From contig NZ_VCKW01000037.1 in the NCBI RefSeq assembly GCF_005889715.1, positions 1 through 45,954 of the forward strand: a DNA stretch of 45,954 nt. The letters run 5' to 3'. This document shows positions 1-8,927 of this stretch, piece after piece (position 1 is the stretch's first letter; every line of letters begins with the position of its first letter). The position numbers and the translations under genes are program-made. Origin of the DNA: Actinomadura soli (GTDB taxonomy: Bacteria > Actinomycetota > Actinomycetes > Streptosporangiales > Streptosporangiaceae). A model generated the notes under the pieces. That model saw nothing but the letters and a program-made list of their open reading frames with translations. It did not search any database and was not told where the DNA came from.

Positions 1-1467
1 GAGCGCATCCGGCACTGGATCGGCGGCGAGTTCGCCGACAGCGCCGACGGCGCGCTCTTCGACGTCGTCGACCCCGTCTCCAACGCCCCCTACGCCACCG
101 CCGCCGCGGGCGGGCCCGCCGACATCGACCGCGCCGTCGCCGCGGCCCGCGCGGCGTTCCCCGCCTGGTCCGGCATCGGCAACCGCGAGCGCGCCACGAT
201 CCTCAACCGGATCGCCGACGCCGTGGAGGCGCGCGAGGACCGGCTCTCCGCGTTCGAGTCGTTCGACTCCGGGCTGCCGATCACGCAGGCGCGCGGCCAG
301 GCCCGCCGCGCCGCCGAGAACTTCCGCTACTTCGCCGACGTGATCGTCGCGCTCGGCGAGGAGGCGTACCGGGTCGGCGACCAGCAGCTCAACTACGTGG
401 TCCGGACGCCCGCCGGCGTCGCCGGGCTGATCACCCCGTGGAACACGCCGTTCATGCTGGAGAGCTGGAAGCTCGCCCCGGCGCTCGCGGCCGGCTGCAC
501 GCTGGTGCTGAAGCCCGCCGAGTGGACGCCGCTGTCCGCGGGCCTGTGGCCGGAGATCTTCGCCGAGGCCGGGGTGCCCGCCGGGGTGGTCAACATCGTG
601 CACGGCATCGGCGAGGTCGCGGGCCAGGCCCTGGTCGACCACCCGGACGTGCCGGTGCTGTCGTTCACCGGCTCCACCGACACCGGCCGGCACATCATGC
701 GGTGCTCCGCCGACGGCCTGAAGGCGCTGTCCATGGAGCTGGGCGGCAAGTCGCCCGTCGTGGTGTTCGCCGACGCCGACCTCGACGCGGCGCTCGACTC
801 GGTCGTGTTCGGCGTGTTCTCGCTGAACGGCGAGCGCTGCACGGCCGGGTCCCGCGTGCTGGTGGAGCGGCCGGTCTACGAGGAGTTCTCCCGGCGGATC
901 GCCGAGCGGGCCGAGCGGGTCAGGGTCGGGCTGCCGTCCGACCCCGGCACCGAGGTCGGCGCGCTCGTGCACCCCGAGCACTACGCGCGCGTCCTGGAGT
1001 ACGTGGAGATCGGGCAGCGGGAGGCCAAGCTGGTGGCGGGCGGCGGACGTCCCGCGCACCTGCCCGAGGGCAACTACCTGCAGCCCGCCGTGTTCACCGA
1101 CGTCCCCCGCGACGCCCGGATCTTCCAGGAGGAGATCTTCGGCCCGGTGGTGGCGCTCGCGCCGTTCGACGACGAGGAGGAGGCGATCGAGCTCGCCAAC
1201 GCCACCCGGTACGGCCTCGCCGCCTACGTGTGGACGAGCGACCTGCGCCGCGGGCACCGGATCGCCCACGGCGTCGCCTCGGGTATGGTCTGGGTCAACT
1301 CGCACAACGTCCGTGACCTGCGCACTCCCTTCGGCGGTATGAAGGACTCGGGGGTCGGCCGCGAGGGCGGCGCGCACAGCATCGACTTCTTCTCCGAGTC
1401 CAAGATCGTTCATGTGATGCTCGGCGAGGTGCACACGCCCCGCTTCGGCGTTCAGGAGAACCGATGA
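1..1467 (+). CDS. hpaE: 5-carboxymethyl-2-hydroxymuconate semialdehyde dehydrogenase-type ALDH (5' partial)
   Basis: NAD-dependent aldehyde dehydrogenase. The frame is open from the first base, so only a few N-terminal residues lie outside the window; 488 residues are visible, close to the usual HpaE length. Numbering visible codons, the catalytic cysteine is C280 (in GERCTAG) and the general base is E246 (in MELGGKSP); the FTGST nucleotide-site motif precedes them. The stop overlaps the next start (ATGA), and that next gene is a homoprotocatechuate-type extradiol dioxygenase. This pairing is the main reason for the HpaE call: in that pathway the enzyme oxidises the semialdehyde ring-cleavage product. 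ALDH sequence alone does not fix the substrate, so another semialdehyde remains possible. Confidence 0.85.
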   Translation, partial: ERIRHWIGGEFADSADGALFDVVDPVSNAPYATAAAGGPADIDRAVAAARAAFPAWSGIGNRERATILNRIADAVEAREDRLSAFESFDSGLPITQARGQARRAAENFRYFADVIVALGEEAYRVGDQQLNYVVRTPAGVAGLITPWNTPFMLESWKLAPALAAGCTLVLKPAEWTPLSAGLWPEIFAEAGVPAGVVNIVHGIGEVAGQALVDHPDVPVLSFTGSTDTGRHIMRCSADGLKALSMELGGKSPVVVFADADLDAALDSVVFGVFSLNGERCTAGSRVLVERPVYEEFSRRIAERAERVRVGLPSDPGTEVGALVHPEHYARVLEYVEIGQREAKLVAGGGRPAHLPEGNYLQPAVFTDVPRDARIFQEEIFGPVVALAPFDDEEEAIELANATRYGLAAYVWTSDLRRGHRIAHGVASGMVWVNSHNVRDLRTPFGGMKDSGVGREGGAHSIDFFSESKIVHVMLGEVHTPRFGVQENR

Positions 1468-2480
1468 GCCCTGCTCCCCCCGACGTCGTCCGCTCCGCCT
1501 ACGCGCAGCTGGCCGTCACCGACCTGGCCGCGGCCCGGTGGTTCTGGGTCGACATGCTCGGCCTGCACGTCCAGCACGAGGAGGCCGGCGCCCTCTACCT
1601 GCGCGGCACCGACGAGCTGACCCACCATTCGCTGGTGCTGCGCGCGGGCCCGGTCGCGGCCCTCGACCACCTCGCCTACCGGGTCCGGACGCCCGAGGAC
1701 GTCGACCGCGCCGAGAAGTTCTTCACCGGCCTCGGCCGTCCCGTCCGGCGCGTCCCGGCGGGTGAGGGCGCGCATGGCGTGGGCGACGCGGTGCGCGCCG
1801 TCGACCCGCTCGGCTTCACCGTGGAGTTCTTCCACGACATCGCCCGCGGCGAGCGCCTCATCCAGCGCTACGACCTGCACCGCGGCGCGCAGATCGCGCG
1901 GCTCGACCACTTCAACATCTGCACGCCCGACATCCCCGCCGCCTACGACCACTACACCTCGCTCGGTTTCGGCTGCTCGGAGACGATCGAGGGCGACGAG
2001 CACGAGTTGTACGCGGCGTGGATGTACCGGAAGCAGACCGTCCACGACGTCGCGTTCACCGGCGGCGCCGGGCCGCGCCTGCACCACCTCGGGGTGGCGA
2101 CGCACGAGTCCCACCAGGTCCTGCGCACCGCCGACATCTTCGGGTCGCTGCGCAAGGAGCACCACATCGAGCGGGGCCCCGGTCGGCACGGCGTGTCCAA
2201 CGCCTTCTACGTCTACCTCCGCGACCCCGACGGGCACCGGGTGGAGATCTACACGTCCGACTATTACACCGGCGACCCCGACCACGAGACGTACCGGTGG
2301 AACGTGCACGACGACCGCCGCCGCGACTTCTGGGGCAACGCGGTCATCGAGTCCTGGTACAAGGAGGCCAGCCCGGTCCTCGACCTCGACGGGCGCATCC
2401 AGCCGATCTCGGAGTCGGTGCTGGACGAGTCGGCCGTCCAGGTCGGCGCCGACGGCCTCGGGATCATCGAGCCGTCCTGA
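1464..2480 (+). CDS. hpaD: Homoprotocatechuate (3,4-dihydroxyphenylacetate) 2,3-dioxygenase
   Basis: Type I extradiol ring-cleavage dioxygenase of 338 residues, built of two vicinal-oxygen-chelate modules. Metal ligands are H149 (in RLDHF), H208 (in LHHLG) and E261 (in HRVEIY). Second-sphere residues are also present: H194 (in TVHD), H242, Y251 and R237. All are offset by about six from the Brevibacterium/Arthrobacter HPCD/MndD enzymes as I recall them, which argues for homoprotocatechuate rather than catechol as substrate. Family members use Fe(II) or Mn(II). The gene is translationally coupled (ATGA) to the upstream dehydrogenase. It ends 18 bases from the convergent dinB stop. The rest of the pathway would lie left of the window. 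Confidence 0.92.
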   Translation: MSPAPPDVVRSAYAQLAVTDLAAARWFWVDMLGLHVQHEEAGALYLRGTDELTHHSLVLRAGPVAALDHLAYRVRTPEDVDRAEKFFTGLGRPVRRVPAGEGAHGVGDAVRAVDPLGFTVEFFHDIARGERLIQRYDLHRGAQIARLDHFNICTPDIPAAYDHYTSLGFGCSETIEGDEHELYAAWMYRKQTVHDVAFTGGAGPRLHHLGVATHESHQVLRTADIFGSLRKEHHIERGPGRHGVSNAFYVYLRDPDGHRVEIYTSDYYTGDPDHETYRWNVHDDRRRDFWGNAVIESWYKEASPVLDLDGRIQPISESVLDESAVQVGADGLGIIEPS

Positions 2481-2498
2481 GCGGCCGGTCCGCGGGTC

Positions 2499-3680
2499 TC
2501 AGTCCGGCAGCAGCGGGACGGACATCCCCTGGTCGCGGCCCAGCAGGACCCCGCGGGTGATCGCGGCCGACCCGAACCGCTCCCGGACCCCGTCGACCGC
2601 CCCGTCCACGGCCATGGCCTGGTCGAACGGCAGGGCCAGCTGCACCGCCCGGGCGTCGTGGAGGTTGCCGAGCGAGACGCCGATCAGGGTCAGCCCCCGG
2701 GTCTCGATCATCGGCGTGGCGGCCGCGAGGAGCCCCCTGGCCGTCTCCAGGACCCGCGGCGTGTCGGCGGTGGCCTGCGGGAGCGTGCGCGAGCGCGTGG
2801 CGCGGGCGAAGTCCTCGAAGCGCAGGCGGAGCGTGACCGTCCGGCAGACCCGGCGGGCCTTGCGGAGCCGCCCGCCGAGCCGGTCGACGATGCCGACGAG
2901 GATGGCGTCCAGCTCCTCGGGCGAGCGCCGGCGGCGGCCCAGCGCGCGCTGCGAGCCCATCGAGCGGCGCCGTACCCCGGTGCGCACCGGGCGCGGGTCG
3001 CGGTTCCGGGCCAGGGCGTGCAGGTGGCGGCCGGCGCCGGGGCCGAGCAGCGACACCAGCGTGGACTCCGGCATGTCCGCCACTTCCCCGACCGTCGTGA
3101 CGCCGAAGCGCGCGAGCTTCTCGGCCGTCGCCCGCCCGACGCCCCATAGCCGCCGCACCGGCAGCGGGCGCAGGAACTCCAGCTCGCCGTCCGGCGGCAC
3201 CACCAGGAGCCCGTCGGGCTTGGCGACGCCGCTGGCGACCTTGGCGAGGAACTTGGTGCGGGCCACCCCCACCGTGATCGGCAGCCCGATCTCCTCGGCG
3301 ACCTCCCGCCGCAGCCGGACGGCGACGTCCACCGGGGAGCGGCGCAGCCCGTCCACGTCGAGGAACGCCTCGTCGATCGACAGGCCCTCCACCAGCGGCG
3401 TCGTGGCGCGGAAGACCGCGAACACGGCCTTGCTCGCCGCGCTGTAGGCGCTCATCCGCGGCGGGACGACGACCGCGCGCGGGCAGAGCCGCCGCGCCTG
3501 CCCGCCGCCCATCGCCGTCCGCACCCCGTAGGCCCTGGCCTCGTAGCTGGCCGCCAGCACCACGCCGCCGCCGACGATCACCGGCCGCCCCCGCAGCCCG
3601 GGATCGTCGCGCTGCTCGACCGACGCGTAGAACGCGTCCAGGTCGGCATGCAGGATCGTGGCACCACCGGACACGAACAT
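2499..3680 (-). CDS. dinB: DNA polymerase IV (Y-family translesion polymerase)
   Basis: Error-prone lesion-bypass polymerase of 393 residues. Metal-binding D13 sits in HADLDAFYAS with steric-gate Y18; the catalytic SIDEAFLDV holds D103 and E104; helix-hairpin-helix motifs and the little-finger domain follow. A QLALPF segment near 347-352 resembles the beta-clamp-binding peptide of Pol IV, so the protein should be clamp-dependent. The frame is open far upstream, but similarity begins only at the ATG at 3680; a GTG at 3674 is the alternative start. Both lie inside a perfect LexA-type palindrome, pointing to SOS control. The gene is divergent from the xylB remnant and convergent with hpaD. Confidence 0.93.
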   Translation of the reverse strand: MFVSGGATILHADLDAFYASVEQRDDPGLRGRPVIVGGGVVLAASYEARAYGVRTAMGGGQARRLCPRAVVVPPRMSAYSAASKAVFAVFRATTPLVEGLSIDEAFLDVDGLRRSPVDVAVRLRREVAEEIGLPITVGVARTKFLAKVASGVAKPDGLLVVPPDGELEFLRPLPVRRLWGVGRATAEKLARFGVTTVGEVADMPESTLVSLLGPGAGRHLHALARNRDPRPVRTGVRRRSMGSQRALGRRRRSPEELDAILVGIVDRLGGRLRKARRVCRTVTLRLRFEDFARATRSRTLPQATADTPRVLETARGLLAAATPMIETRGLTLIGVSLGNLHDARAVQLALPFDQAMAVDGAVDGVRERFGSAAITRGVLLGRDQGMSVPLLPD

Positions 3681-3687
3681 ATGTTCG
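3674..3687. promoter_or_regulatory. LexA/SOS box overlapping the dinB start
   Basis: CGAACATATGTTCG is a perfect 14-base palindrome matching the actinobacterial/Gram-positive SOS-box pattern CGAAC-N4-GTTCG. It spans the proposed dinB ATG (3680-3678), so bound LexA would block initiation, and the transcript may be leaderless or start within the box. The match is seen directly; LexA binding is inferred. Confidence 0.85.
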
Positions 3688-3749
3688 CATACACGGCTCG
3701 TGGCGGCGACGCCGGGCACCGATGAATTAGTCTCGGGTTTCGACGGAAG

Positions 3750-4355
3750 GTGAAGGCGGATGGCCGAGTCCCCCTGGTCGCGGGCGTCGACTCCTCGACG
3801 CAGTCGACGAAGGCCGTCCTGTGCCGCGCCGCGCTGGACGAGCTGTCCGCGCTCGCGCTCGCCGCCGAGCCGGGCGCTGGCGGCGTGACGCTCCTGCCCT
3901 ACCTCGACGGTGAACGCACGCCCGACCGTCCGGACGCGACCGGTGTCCTCGCGGGGCTGACGACGTCCAACGCGACCCGGGAGAACGTGGCGCGGACGGC
4001 GGTGGAGGCGCTGCTGTGCTCGCTCGCCGACGCCGTCGGCCATCTCGCCGCGCGGGGCGGCGTGCGGCCGCGCCGGACGCTGCTGATCGGCGGCGGCGCC
4101 CGCTCCGCCGCCGTCCGGGCGCTGGCCCCGGCGATCCTCGGGACGCCGGTGACCGTCCCCGAGCCCGCCGAGTACGTCGCGCTCGGCGCCGCCCGCCAGG
4201 CCGCGTGGGCGCTCGCCGGGACGCCCCGGCCGCCCGCCTGGCCCGCCCCGCCCGCGACCGAGCACACCGGCGACGGCGCGGACGCCGCGGAGATCCGCGA
4301 ACGGTACGCCGCGCTGCGCGACTCCGCCCCGCGGATCGGAGGGAGGACACCATGA
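3750..4355 (+). pseudogene. xylB: Xylulokinase remnant with internal deletion
   Basis: The 201-codon open frame keeps the first strand of a FGGY sugar kinase (GVDSSTQSTKAVL, residues 12-24). It then jumps to the C-terminal domain ([32 protein letters not shown]). Xylulokinases are about 480 residues, so roughly 280-300 residues, including most of the substrate site and the first domain, are missing; the junction lies near base 3825. The reading frame is intact but the product cannot be a working kinase. Start is GTG 3750; the stop overlaps the xylA start (ATGA), the normal layout of a xylBA operon. An assembly collapse is possible but would have to affect two genes. Confidence 0.85.
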
Positions 4356-5235
4356 GCGACTACACACCCGTACCCGAGGACAGGTTCTCGTTCGGCGTCT
4401 GGACGGTCGGCTGGCAGGGCTCCGACGTGTTCGGCCCCGGCACCCGCCCCCCGATGCCCGCGGACCGCGCCGTCCGCAAGCTCGCCGAGATCGGCGCCTA
4501 CGGGGTGAACTTCCACGACAACGACGTGTTCCCGTTCGACGCCGCGCCCGCCGAACGGCAGGCGGGCATCGACGCGTTCCGCAAGGCGCTGGACGAGACC
4601 GGACTCGTCGTCACCACCGCCACCACGAACCTGTTCTCCCACCCGGTCTTCAAGGACGGCGCGTTCACCGCCAACGACCGCGACGTCCGGCGGTCGGGCA
4701 CGAGGAGATGGCCGGGCTGAACTACGCGCACGGGCTGGCGCAGGCGCTGTGGCAGGGCAAGCTGTTCCACATCGACCTGAACGGGCAGCACGGCCCCCGC
4801 TACGACCAGGACCTCCGGTTCGGCGCCGGGAACGCGCGCGGCGCGTTCTGGGTCGTCGACCTCATCGAGCACAGCGACTACGACGGCCCGATCCACTTCG
4901 ACTTCAAGCCTCCGCGCACCGAGGACGACGAGGGCGTGTGGGAGTCGGCGGCGGCGTGCATGCGCAACTGGCTGATCCTGCGCGAGAAGGTCCGCGCGTT
5001 CCGCGCCGACCCCGCCGTCCACGACGCCCTGGCCCAGGCCAAGCTGGACGAGCTGGCCCGCCCCACCCTCGCGGACGGCGAGGACTGGCGCGGCGTCCGC
5101 CACGCCTCCCCCGACATCGAGGCGCTCTCCGTCCGCCGCACCGCCTTCGAGCACCTCGACCAGCTCGCCCTCGAACACCTCTACGGCGTCAGGGGGCCGC
5201 GAGCGCCTCGGTCGGGGGGAGCCGGGCGGCCCTGA
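4352..5235 (+). pseudogene. xylA: Xylose isomerase remnant with deletion and frameshift
   Basis: The first frame (4352-4723) encodes a typical xylose isomerase N-terminus, including [17 protein letters not shown] with the catalytic His, and TANDRDVRR. At about 4690 it breaks. The matching protein resumes in another frame from 4693 ([35 protein letters not shown]) and continues to the family C-terminus near 5190. About 100 residues between DVRR and VGHE are gone, including the EPKP metal-ligand segment, so this is a deletion and not a single-base error. The usual stop after LYGVR is also lost, and the frame runs 47 bases into the convergent permease gene. Together with xylB this shows loss of xylose use. 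Confidence 0.88.
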
Positions 5236-6421
5236 TGGCCGGGTAGAGGCCGGCGACGCCGCCGATGAGCAGGGTGGCGAGGATCCCGCCCGCCATCGCC
5301 CAGGCGGGGACGACGGTCGGCCAGTCCTGCGTCACGGCGAAGATCGCGGTGACGGCGATGCCGAGCGCGACGCCGCCCACGCCGCCGAGCGCGGCGAGGA
5401 GCTGCGACTCGGTGAGGAACTGCAGCCTGATCTGGCCGCGGGTCGCGCCGAGCGAGCGCCGCAGGCCGATCTCCGCGCGGCGCTCCAGGACCGAGATCAC
5501 CATCGTGTTGGCGACGCCGACGCCCCCGACCAGCAGCGCGACGCCGCCGAGGCCGAGGAGCAGGCCGGTGAACGCCCGGTCGGTGGCGTCCTGCGCGGCG
5601 AGGGCGTCCGAGGGGCGGCTGACCTGCACCTCGTTCGGGGCCTGCGGGTTCGCGGTCGCGGCGAGCAGGCCCTGCACCTTCTCGACCGCGTCCTTGCGGG
5701 CCCGGGTGTAGACGGTGGTCGGGTGGCCGTCGAAGCCGAGCCGGGAGGCGGCGGCGTCCCAGCCGACGAGGGCCGCGGAGTCCAGCTCCGGCGCGAGCCG
5801 GTTCGGGTTCATGATCCCGACGACGGTGAACCACTGCGAGCCGAGCCACACCTGGACGTTCGGCGTCGCGACGCCGAGCCGCTGCGCCGTCTCGGCGCCG
5901 AGGACGACGGCCGGGTACCTGGCCGTGCCGGCGTTGAGCCAGGTTCCGGCGGCCATGGTGAGCCCGGCCGTCCGGGGCAGGTCGAGGCGGGCCGCGCGGA
6001 CGCCGATGCCCCCGCTCTCCCCCTCCGGGATGCGGTCGTTGCGGTAGGCGTGGACGTCGTCGAGCTCCGCCGTGGCGGACGCGGACTCGACGTCCGGCAT
6101 CCGTCCCACCATCCCGACCGACTCCTTCGGCAGCTTGGCGTCCTCGCCGAAGAAGTCCTTGCCCGGCCCGACGGTGAGCAGGTTGGTGCCGAGCCGGTCG
6201 AGGGTCGCCTGGAGCTCGGCGCGGCTGGACGTCGAGATCCCGACCACGCCGATCATCGCGGCGATGCCGATCGCGATGCCCAGCGCGGACAGGAACACCC
6301 GCAGCGGGCGGGTCCGCAGCCCGGCGGCGCCGACGCGCAGCGCGTCCGCCGGGCCGAGCCGCGCCGGCGCGTCCGTGTGGTTCGCCCTGCCTGCGCGGTT
6401 CGCCGTGTTCTTGTGCCTCAC
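5189..6421 (-). CDS. MacB-like ABC transporter permease
   Basis: Permease of 410 residues with MacB topology: a first membrane helix at about 41-61, a long extracytoplasmic MacB periplasmic-core domain at about 62-285, then three helices near 288-312, 340-362 and 372-396 forming the FtsX domain. Such permeases work by coupling ATP hydrolysis to movement of the outer domain rather than by a classic channel. The start (ATG 6421) overlaps the stop of the ATPase gene by four bases. It is the last gene of the lipoprotein-adaptor-ATPase-permease operon. Its 3' end is overlapped by the decayed xylA frame. Confidence 0.93.
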   Translation of the reverse strand: MRHKNTANRAGRANHTDAPARLGPADALRVGAAGLRTRPLRVFLSALGIAIGIAAMIGVVGISTSSRAELQATLDRLGTNLLTVGPGKDFFGEDAKLPKESVGMVGRMPDVESASATAELDDVHAYRNDRIPEGESGGIGVRAARLDLPRTAGLTMAAGTWLNAGTARYPAVVLGAETAQRLGVATPNVQVWLGSQWFTVVGIMNPNRLAPELDSAALVGWDAAASRLGFDGHPTTVYTRARKDAVEKVQGLLAATANPQAPNEVQVSRPSDALAAQDATDRAFTGLLLGLGGVALLVGGVGVANTMVISVLERRAEIGLRRSLGATRGQIRLQFLTESQLLAALGGVGGVALGIAVTAIFAVTQDWPTVVPAWAMAGGILATLLIGGVAGLYPAIRAARLPPTEALAAP

Positions 6422-7158
6422 CGTGCGGCCTCCGCCATCGCGTCGTCGTGGACGATCCGGCCGTCGCGCATCCGCACCTGGCGGGGCAGCAGCGCGGCGA
6501 TGTCCCGGTCGTGGGTGATCAGTACGACGGTCGTCCCGCCGCCGGACAGCTCGCGCAGCAGGTCGAGGACCCCCGCGCCCGAGGCCGAGTCGAGCGCGCC
6601 GGTCGGCTCGTCGGCCAGCAGCAGCGCCGGCTCCCCCACCACCGCGCGGGCGATCGCGACCCGCTGCCTCTCCCCGCCCGACAGCTGGTGCGGGCGGTGC
6701 CCGAGGCGGTGCCCGAGCCCGACGCGCTCCAGCGCGCGGCGGGCGCGGCGGCGGCGCTCGGCGGCGGGCGCTCCCCCGTACAGCAGCCCGTCCGCGACGT
6801 TGTCCAGCGCGCCGACCCCGGCGGTCAGGTGGAACTGCTGGAACACGAACCCGATCCGCCGGGCGCGCAGCGCCGACAGCCGCCGGTCCGTCAGCCGGGA
6901 CACGTCGGTGCCCTCGACGAGGACTGTGCCGGCGCTCGGCCGGTCCAGGGTGCCGAGCAGGTGCAGCATCGTCGACTTGCCCGACCCGGACGGCCCGACG
7001 ATCGCGACGAGGTCGCCCGCCCCGACCGTCAGCGACACGCCGTCCAGCGCGGTCACCCCGCCCGGGTAGGTCTTGGTGACGTCCCGCAGCTCCACCACCG
7101 CGCTCAGCGCTCCCTGCGCGCGGGCGGCCCCCCGCACCCCCCGGTCCGCTCCGCTCAT
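6418..7158 (-). CDS. MacB/LolD-type ABC transporter ATP-binding protein
   Basis: ATPase of 246 residues with Walker [10 protein letters not shown] at 55-63, Q-loop near 107, signature LSGGE at 159-163, Walker B LLLADE at 179-184 and D-loop GALD. It belongs to the LolD/MacB class that pairs with FtsX-fold permeases, and it overlaps the permease by four bases. The start overlaps the adaptor stop (ATGA at 7158-7155). About 20 residues precede the first conserved strand ([14 protein letters not shown]), so a shorter start is possible. Confidence 0.95.
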   Translation of the reverse strand: MSGADRGVRGAARAQGALSAVVELRDVTKTYPGGVTALDGVSLTVGAGDLVAIVGPSGSGKSTMLHLLGTLDRPSAGTVLVEGTDVSRLTDRRLSALRARRIGFVFQQFHLTAGVGALDNVADGLLYGGAPAAERRRRARRALERVGLGHRLGHRPHQLSGGERQRVAIARAVVGEPALLLADEPTGALDSASGAGVLDLLRELSGGGTTVVLITHDRDIAALLPRQVRMRDGRIVHDDAMAEAAR

Positions 7159-8201
7159 TTGGGGATCCCCACCTTCATGCCCTCGGCCAGGCCGGCCCCC
7201 GAGACCTCGACCCGCCCTTCGGTGAACACGCCCGTCTCCACGGGCACCGTGCGGACGCGCCCGTCCTGGACGACCTGGACCGCGTACCCGCCCTCGCCCC
7301 GCGCGAGGAGCGCGCCGACCGGGACGGCGAGGACGCCGCCGTGCCGGTTCGCGGTGAGCCGCACCTCGACGGGCGCCTTGTCGTAGGAGCCGAGCTCCCC
7401 CTGCCCGCCGATCGCGATCGTGACCTCGATCGTCGTCGGCTCCTCCGCGCCGCCCTCCTCGGCCACCTTCCCGACCGACGTGATCTTCCCCTTCGTGGTG
7501 TCGCCGGACGGCAGTTCGATCTCCACCCCGGCGCCCTTGCGGGCGAGCCGCTGGTACCGCACGTCCAGGTCGACGCTCACGACGCGGGTGGTCCCGGTGT
7601 AGGTGAGGACCGCCCCGCCGACCCGGTCGCCCACGTCGGCCTTGCGCTCGGCCACCCGGATCCGGCCGGGCGCGATGACGGCCGACCCCGGTTCCACCCG
7701 GCCGGTCTCCGCGACGCCGAGGGCGTCCTGCCAGTGCTTCACGGCGGCGGCGGTCGCGGCGCCGTAGGACTCGTCGACGGTGAAGCCGGTGTACCCGAGG
7801 GCCCGGAGGTTCTTTTCGAGCTGCTCGACGTCGTCGCCCTCGGTGCCGGTGGAGAGCGTCCGGTACAGCGGGAGTCTGCCGTACAGCAGCGGCACGGGCT
7901 TGTTGTCCACCCGGTAGACCGGACGGCCCCGGGAGATCACCGACCCGGCGCCGGCCAGCCAGGTGAGCGTGCCGCCTCCGGCGCCGACCGCCGCACGGGT
8001 GGCCCCGTAGCCGAGCGTGCCGTCCACGTCCTGGGTCTCGACCAGCGTCGTCCGCTCGATCGGCGCGGTCGCGGGCGGCAGGGAGCTGTGCGCGGCGGCC
8101 GGTTCGCCGGTGCCGCCGCCCAGGCCGGCGGTCGCGAGGCCCGCGCCGCCCGCCACGACGACGCCCGCCGCGCCGAGGACGGCGGCGCGCCTGCCCGCCA
8201 T
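7155..8201 (-). CDS. Periplasmic-adaptor-like efflux protein with peptidoglycan-binding domain
   Basis: Membrane-anchored adaptor of 348 residues partnering the ABC pump. An N-terminal hydrophobic segment (about 5-27) is followed by a beta-rich region, then a PG_binding_1-type helical domain at about 120-165 ([16 protein letters not shown]). A HlyD/MFP-like barrel and C-terminal strands follow. In Gram-positives such proteins replace the MacA adaptor and probably tether the exporter to peptidoglycan. Start ATG 8201 shares one base with the lipoprotein stop (TGATG). The longer open frame upstream to 9473 is not coding: it runs antisense through the response-regulator gene. Confidence 0.88.
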   Translation of the reverse strand: MAGRRAAVLGAAGVVVAGGAGLATAGLGGGTGEPAAAHSSLPPATAPIERTTLVETQDVDGTLGYGATRAAVGAGGGTLTWLAGAGSVISRGRPVYRVDNKPVPLLYGRLPLYRTLSTGTEGDDVEQLEKNLRALGYTGFTVDESYGAATAAAVKHWQDALGVAETGRVEPGSAVIAPGRIRVAERKADVGDRVGGAVLTYTGTTRVVSVDLDVRYQRLARKGAGVEIELPSGDTTKGKITSVGKVAEEGGAEEPTTIEVTIAIGGQGELGSYDKAPVEVRLTANRHGGVLAVPVGALLARGEGGYAVQVVQDGRVRTVPVETGVFTEGRVEVSGAGLAEGMKVGIPK

Positions 8202-8749
8202 CAGTCCTCGCCCTTGGCCGGGGCCGGGTCCTTCGGGCCGCCCTCCGGCTGGAACTTGGCGCAGGCCTTCCGCGCGTTCTTGAACTTCGGGCTCTGCGGG
8301 TCCATCTCGGTGCCCTCCCTGGCCTTGATCAGCATCTCGCCGTCGGGTTTCGGGTCGGGGAAGGCGCTGATGCCGTTGTCGCGCATGCATTTCGCGTACG
8401 CGCGCAGCCTGGCGATCTCCTCCGGCTTGGGCTTCTCCGGCCGGCCGCCGTTCGGCATCAGATGCCGGCACTTCTTCTGCGCCGCGTCGACCTCGTTGTC
8501 CACCTTCGGGCCGGCGCCCTTGGCCTTTCCGGGCGGCTCGCTGTGCCGGATCGTGACCTCGCCCTCCCCGCCCGGGTCGTCCATGTCGACCCCGTTGTCG
8601 CGCATGCACTTGGCGAAGTCGCGCATCTTCTGCTGGTCGCTCACGGCCTTGGCGTTGCCGCCGGATCCCGTGCTCTCGCTCCCGCAGCCCTGCAGGCCGA
8701 GGGCGAGAACCGGGACGAGGGCCAGCGCCGCGTATGTCCGTCGTCGCAT
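8201..8749 (-). CDS. Lipoprotein with duplicated Cys-containing module, exporter-associated
   Basis: 182 residues with a lipoprotein signal: basic MRRR, hydrophobic stretch, lipobox LGLQGC with C22 as the lipidated residue. The mature part holds two copies of a module beginning AKCMRDNG (C48 and C121), each followed about 42-46 residues later by a second cysteine in a basic helix (C94, C163). Acidic/Pro-rich linkers separate them. The paired cysteines suggest one disulfide per module. It is the first gene of the exporter operon and is coupled to the adaptor. I recognise the repeated pattern from other actinomycete lipoproteins but know no function; a substrate- or stress-sensing role outside the membrane is inference. 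Confidence 0.88.
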   Translation of the reverse strand: MRRRTYAALALVPVLALGLQGCGSESTGSGGNAKAVSDQQKMRDFAKCMRDNGVDMDDPGGEGEVTIRHSEPPGKAKGAGPKVDNEVDAAQKKCRHLMPNGGRPEKPKPEEIARLRAYAKCMRDNGISAFPDPKPDGEMLIKAREGTEMDPQSPKFKNARKACAKFQPEGGPKDPAPAKGED

Positions 8750-8825
8750 CGGTCGGTCTCCCTGTCGTCTCCGCCGGACGGTGCGCCGGCGGCGATCGCA
8801 AGTCCAGCCGGGGACCGATAACCCC

Positions 8826-8860
8826 GGCGTAACCGGTTCGCGTTATGCCGGCGTTACGCC
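8826..8860. promoter_or_regulatory. Candidate response-regulator operator between divergent operons
   Basis: Two direct repeats, GCGTTATGCCG (8840-8850) and GCGTTACGCCC (8851-8861), abut with an 11-base period, the classic spacing for OmpR/PhoB-type winged-helix dimers. An 8-base inverted repeat GGCGTAAC (8826-8833) / GTTACGCC (8853-8860) overlaps them. The site lies between the lipoprotein start (8749) and the response-regulator start (8928), so it could control both transcripts. Binding is inferred. Confidence 0.6.
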
Positions 8861-8927
8861 CGCTGCCCGATGCTGGGGCGGCAGGGCGCGCCGGACGCGC
8901 CGCGGAGGACGGCAGGGGGCGGCAGGG

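Noticed and set aside
438..1316. Long plus-strand frame inside the dehydrogenase gene
   Set aside because: Arg/Gly/Pro-rich out-of-frame shadow of hpaE with no domain; typical of high-GC DNA.
3681..4367. Upstream extension of the dinB frame
   Set aside because: Similarity to Pol IV starts at 3680, and the extension is antisense to the xylB remnant.
4352..5235. xylA break as a single sequencing error
   Set aside because: About 100 residues of the family are absent at the break, so restoring the frame would not restore the gene.
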